A DNA stretch of 64,000 nucleotides from Chitinophaga pinensis (GTDB taxonomy: Bacteria; Bacteroidota; Bacteroidia; Chitinophagales; Chitinophagaceae), in contig LR632930.1 of NCBI GenBank assembly GCA_902167325.1, positions 1,426,001 to 1,490,000 of the forward strand. The letters are read 5' to 3'. Numbering within the stretch: position 1 is the first letter of the stretch; every line of letters starts with the position of its first letter. Below, piece by piece: positions 62,364-64,000 of this stretch. The position numbers and the translations under genes were made by a program. A model generated the notes under the pieces. It made no database searches. It worked only from the letters and a program-made list of their open reading frames with translations, and had not been told where the DNA came from.

Positions 62364-63338
62364 ATGAAAGAGATTCTTAATGCCAATGCACTGCAGTATT
62401 CCTTCAGCCATCAGCTAAACCCCAATGCAGAAGCCATGGAAGCCGTGATCCGGGGGTGGATCGAAACGGATTATAACTGGCTGCCCGATAAGATGAAATT
62501 CAAGTATGGAAAAACAGGGATGGGTCATTGTGGCGGATGCATATTTCCGCATGCGTCCATGGCACAATTAACCGCTATATGCCGGTTTTTCATTTGGGCC
62601 TTTACTGTGGATGATATATATGAGTTGTCTGATCCTGCCGAAATCGAGCGTGTACGCAATATTTCGATGGAGGCACTGCGGTATGGTAACTTTATCAGCG
62701 ACGAGCAGATATTTGCATCGCTTCCAAAGATGCGGGAAGAGCTGCTTGCTATTAGCTCCCCACTTTGGCTGGATAGGTTTTGCAATAGTCTCGACCGCTA
62801 TTTCGATGGATTGAAACAAGAGGTATACTACCGTGTTCCACAAATATTCCCGGATTTCGAAACATTTGTAAACATCCGCATGAAAGCGGTGAATGTATAT
62901 TCCATGATACACCTGGCAGAGGCAATCACCAATACTACCCTGCCCGACTATATTGTACAGCATCCGGTAGTAGAAAGGCTGGAACAATTGTCGTGTAGTA
63001 TTCAGGCATGGTCAAACGATTACTTCTCCGCTCACCTCGAAAAGGGGAACGACGTAATGAACCTGGTATTAATCATTGAGAATGAAAGAGGTTGTTCACT
63101 CAGTGAGGCCTATCTGGCAGCATTAGCGATTCATGATCAGGATGCCGATGAATTTGTTATGCTTACAGAGCAACTACCGGATTTCGGAATCTGGAGTAAA
63201 CCAGTATCGAAATACGTGGAGAATCTCCAGTTGATGATAGCTGGTAATTTGTATTGGACATTAAATCTGACAGAACGTTATAAAAAGGGCGGACACCCTT
63301 CAGAGGATCTTGCAAAAGCCAAAGAAATGGCTGCATAA
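62364..63338 (+). CDS. Class I terpene synthase (bacterial terpene cyclase)
   Basis: 324 residues from the ATG at 62364; the frame is open further up but that part does not look coding. Metal-binding motifs are intact: the aspartate-rich DDIYE at 83-87 (in WAFTVDDIYELSD) and the NSE triad at 218-226 (NDYFSAHLE: Asn218, Ser222, Glu226). Arg172 in VNIRMKAVN fits the pyrophosphate sensor and NLTERYKKG near the end the RY pair. These features mark a sesqui- or diterpene cyclase that ionises a prenyl diphosphate; the product cannot be read from sequence. No prenyltransferase or P450 gene is next to it in the window. Confidence 0.92.
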   Translation: MKEILNANALQYSFSHQLNPNAEAMEAVIRGWIETDYNWLPDKMKFKYGKTGMGHCGGCIFPHASMAQLTAICRFFIWAFTVDDIYELSDPAEIERVRNISMEALRYGNFISDEQIFASLPKMREELLAISSPLWLDRFCNSLDRYFDGLKQEVYYRVPQIFPDFETFVNIRMKAVNVYSMIHLAEAITNTTLPDYIVQHPVVERLEQLSCSIQAWSNDYFSAHLEKGNDVMNLVLIIENERGCSLSEAYLAALAIHDQDADEFVMLTEQLPDFGIWSKPVSKYVENLQLMIAGNLYWTLNLTERYKKGGHPSEDLAKAKEMAA

Positions 63339-63352
63339 GTCAAGTTGATATT

Positions 63353-64000
63353 TTAGGCCAGTGCCTGTGTATGCAGGTGCTGGCTTAATTGCTGAAGGAG
63401 AGTAATCCTATCGTATGGTTTGCGAATCACGCCATGTGCCCCCAGCTCCAACCACTGTTCCATGGGGCCACCTTTACCTGTAATCATGATTACAGGAATA
63501 TGCTGAAAGCGCTTGTCAGCCTTTAAGAACTTCAGCGTTTCAGGGCCATTCATGGCAGACATGTTGTCGTCGAGGATAATACCATCTGGTAGTGTAGCCG
63601 CATTTTCCAGCTTCTCTATCAATTGTAGCCCATCAATACTCGAAGTAACAGCACAGCCAAAAGATTGAAGCAGGGAAGAAAGCAGTTTGTTTTGCATCAG
63701 ATCGTCTTCCGCATAGCTAAGGTTAAGCCCTGCCAGTTGATGGGTGATTTGCTTAGGTGCAACTTCAACAGGTGCTGTACTGGCGATGAGCGGGAAGGTG
63801 ATGGTGAATGTAGTAAGGCCATTTTGGCTGGTTACATGATATGTGCCATTGCACTGATCCATAATACTACGCACAATGTATAGGCCCAAGCCAGAGCCTT
63901 CAATTTTGGTATTGTGTTTGGCTGTCATGAATTTATTGAACAGCAGTTTGATCTTTTCCTGGGGAATATCCGGGCAATGGTTCGTGACAGCTATTTCTAA
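63353..64000 (-). CDS. Hybrid histidine kinase, C-terminal part (5' end outside window)
   Basis: 216 residues are visible, open to the window edge. The first part is the end of a HATPase_c domain (EIAVTNHCPDIPQEKIKLLFNKFM, then GSGLGLYIVRSIMDQCNG, the G2 box). A receiver domain follows, about the last 125 residues: AEDDLMQNKLLSSLL, phospho-acceptor Asp in GIILDDNMSAMNG, Thr in VIMITGKGGP and Lys in VIRKPYDR. The receiver at the C-terminus makes this a hybrid kinase. It is convergent with the terpene synthase, 14 nt away; there is no sign that it controls it. Confidence 0.9.
   Translation of the reverse strand, partial: LEIAVTNHCPDIPQEKIKLLFNKFMTAKHNTKIEGSGLGLYIVRSIMDQCNGTYHVTSQNGLTTFTITFPLIASTAPVEVAPKQITHQLAGLNLSYAEDDLMQNKLLSSLLQSFGCAVTSSIDGLQLIEKLENAATLPDGIILDDNMSAMNGPETLKFLKADKRFQHIPVIMITGKGGPMEQWLELGAHGVIRKPYDRITLLQQLSQHLHTQALA

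Overview
The window looks like chromosome from a Chitinophaga-like member of the Bacteroidota (Chitinophagaceae). The reasons are four SusC/SusD-type outer-membrane receptor pairs, an ECF sigma/FecR/STN-receptor cassette, a propeller/Y_Y_Y sensor kinase, many lipoproteins with a Cys-Lys-Lys start, promoters of the Bacteroidota type (TTG, about 20 nt, TAnnTTTG), and a bacterial class I terpene synthase. The genus is inferred. I see no insertion sequence, prophage, CRISPR array or rRNA.

Layout. 1-3566: 3' part of a SusC gene and its SusD partner, then a long convergent gap holding an 11-bp-periodic inverted repeat and tRNA-Arg(CCG). 4458-16019: a MarC-type membrane protein and a locus that looks like complete 2-aminoethylphosphonate (AEP) use: XRE-cupin regulator, phosphonoacetate hydrolase phnA (with a reading-frame break), phosphonoacetaldehyde dehydrogenase phnY, AEP transaminase phnW, a DUF5690 permease and a dedicated SusC/SusD pair. 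AEP would enter through SusCD and the permease, PhnW would give phosphonoacetaldehyde, PhnY phosphonoacetate, and PhnA acetate plus phosphate.

16020-20285: a second 11-bp-periodic element, then a cobalamin locus on the minus strand: riboswitch, BtuB-like TonB receptor, DUF6580 membrane protein and a BtuF-like binding protein. 20285-22785: an amino-acid permease paired with a PLP lyase. 22854-29263: SusC, SusD, a fasciclin lipoprotein and another lipoprotein. 29884-32053: a TPR membrane protein and two lipoproteins. 32226-36309: a sensor kinase and LuxR-type response regulator, with a shared palindrome (CACAT-N4-ATGTG) set 1 nt from the -33 box of three promoters, one of which drives a short terminated RNA. 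36385-44743: a PepSY protein, a Gly/Asp-rich small protein, and an ECF sigma/FecR/SusC/SusD locus.

44848-52321: a small HTH regulator with a perfect operator, then a four-gene operon of planctomycete-type proteins (two of them with a haem-binding CxxCH). 52324-57330: AraC regulator, YheT-like hydrolase, DUF2490 protein, a third 11-bp-periodic element, and a GntR/MFS pair sharing an operator. 57505-61786: a very acidic small protein translationally linked to a voltage-gated-type K+ channel, several very small proteins, and an MFS/DinB/reductase operon. 62364-64000: a terpene synthase, convergent with the 3' part of a hybrid histidine kinase cut by the window end.

The most unusual signals are the AEP locus with its own outer-membrane receptor and a broken or recoded phnA, the three unrelated-sequence 11-bp-periodic inverted repeats that all lie in long convergent intergenic regions, and the palindrome regulon around the two-component system.
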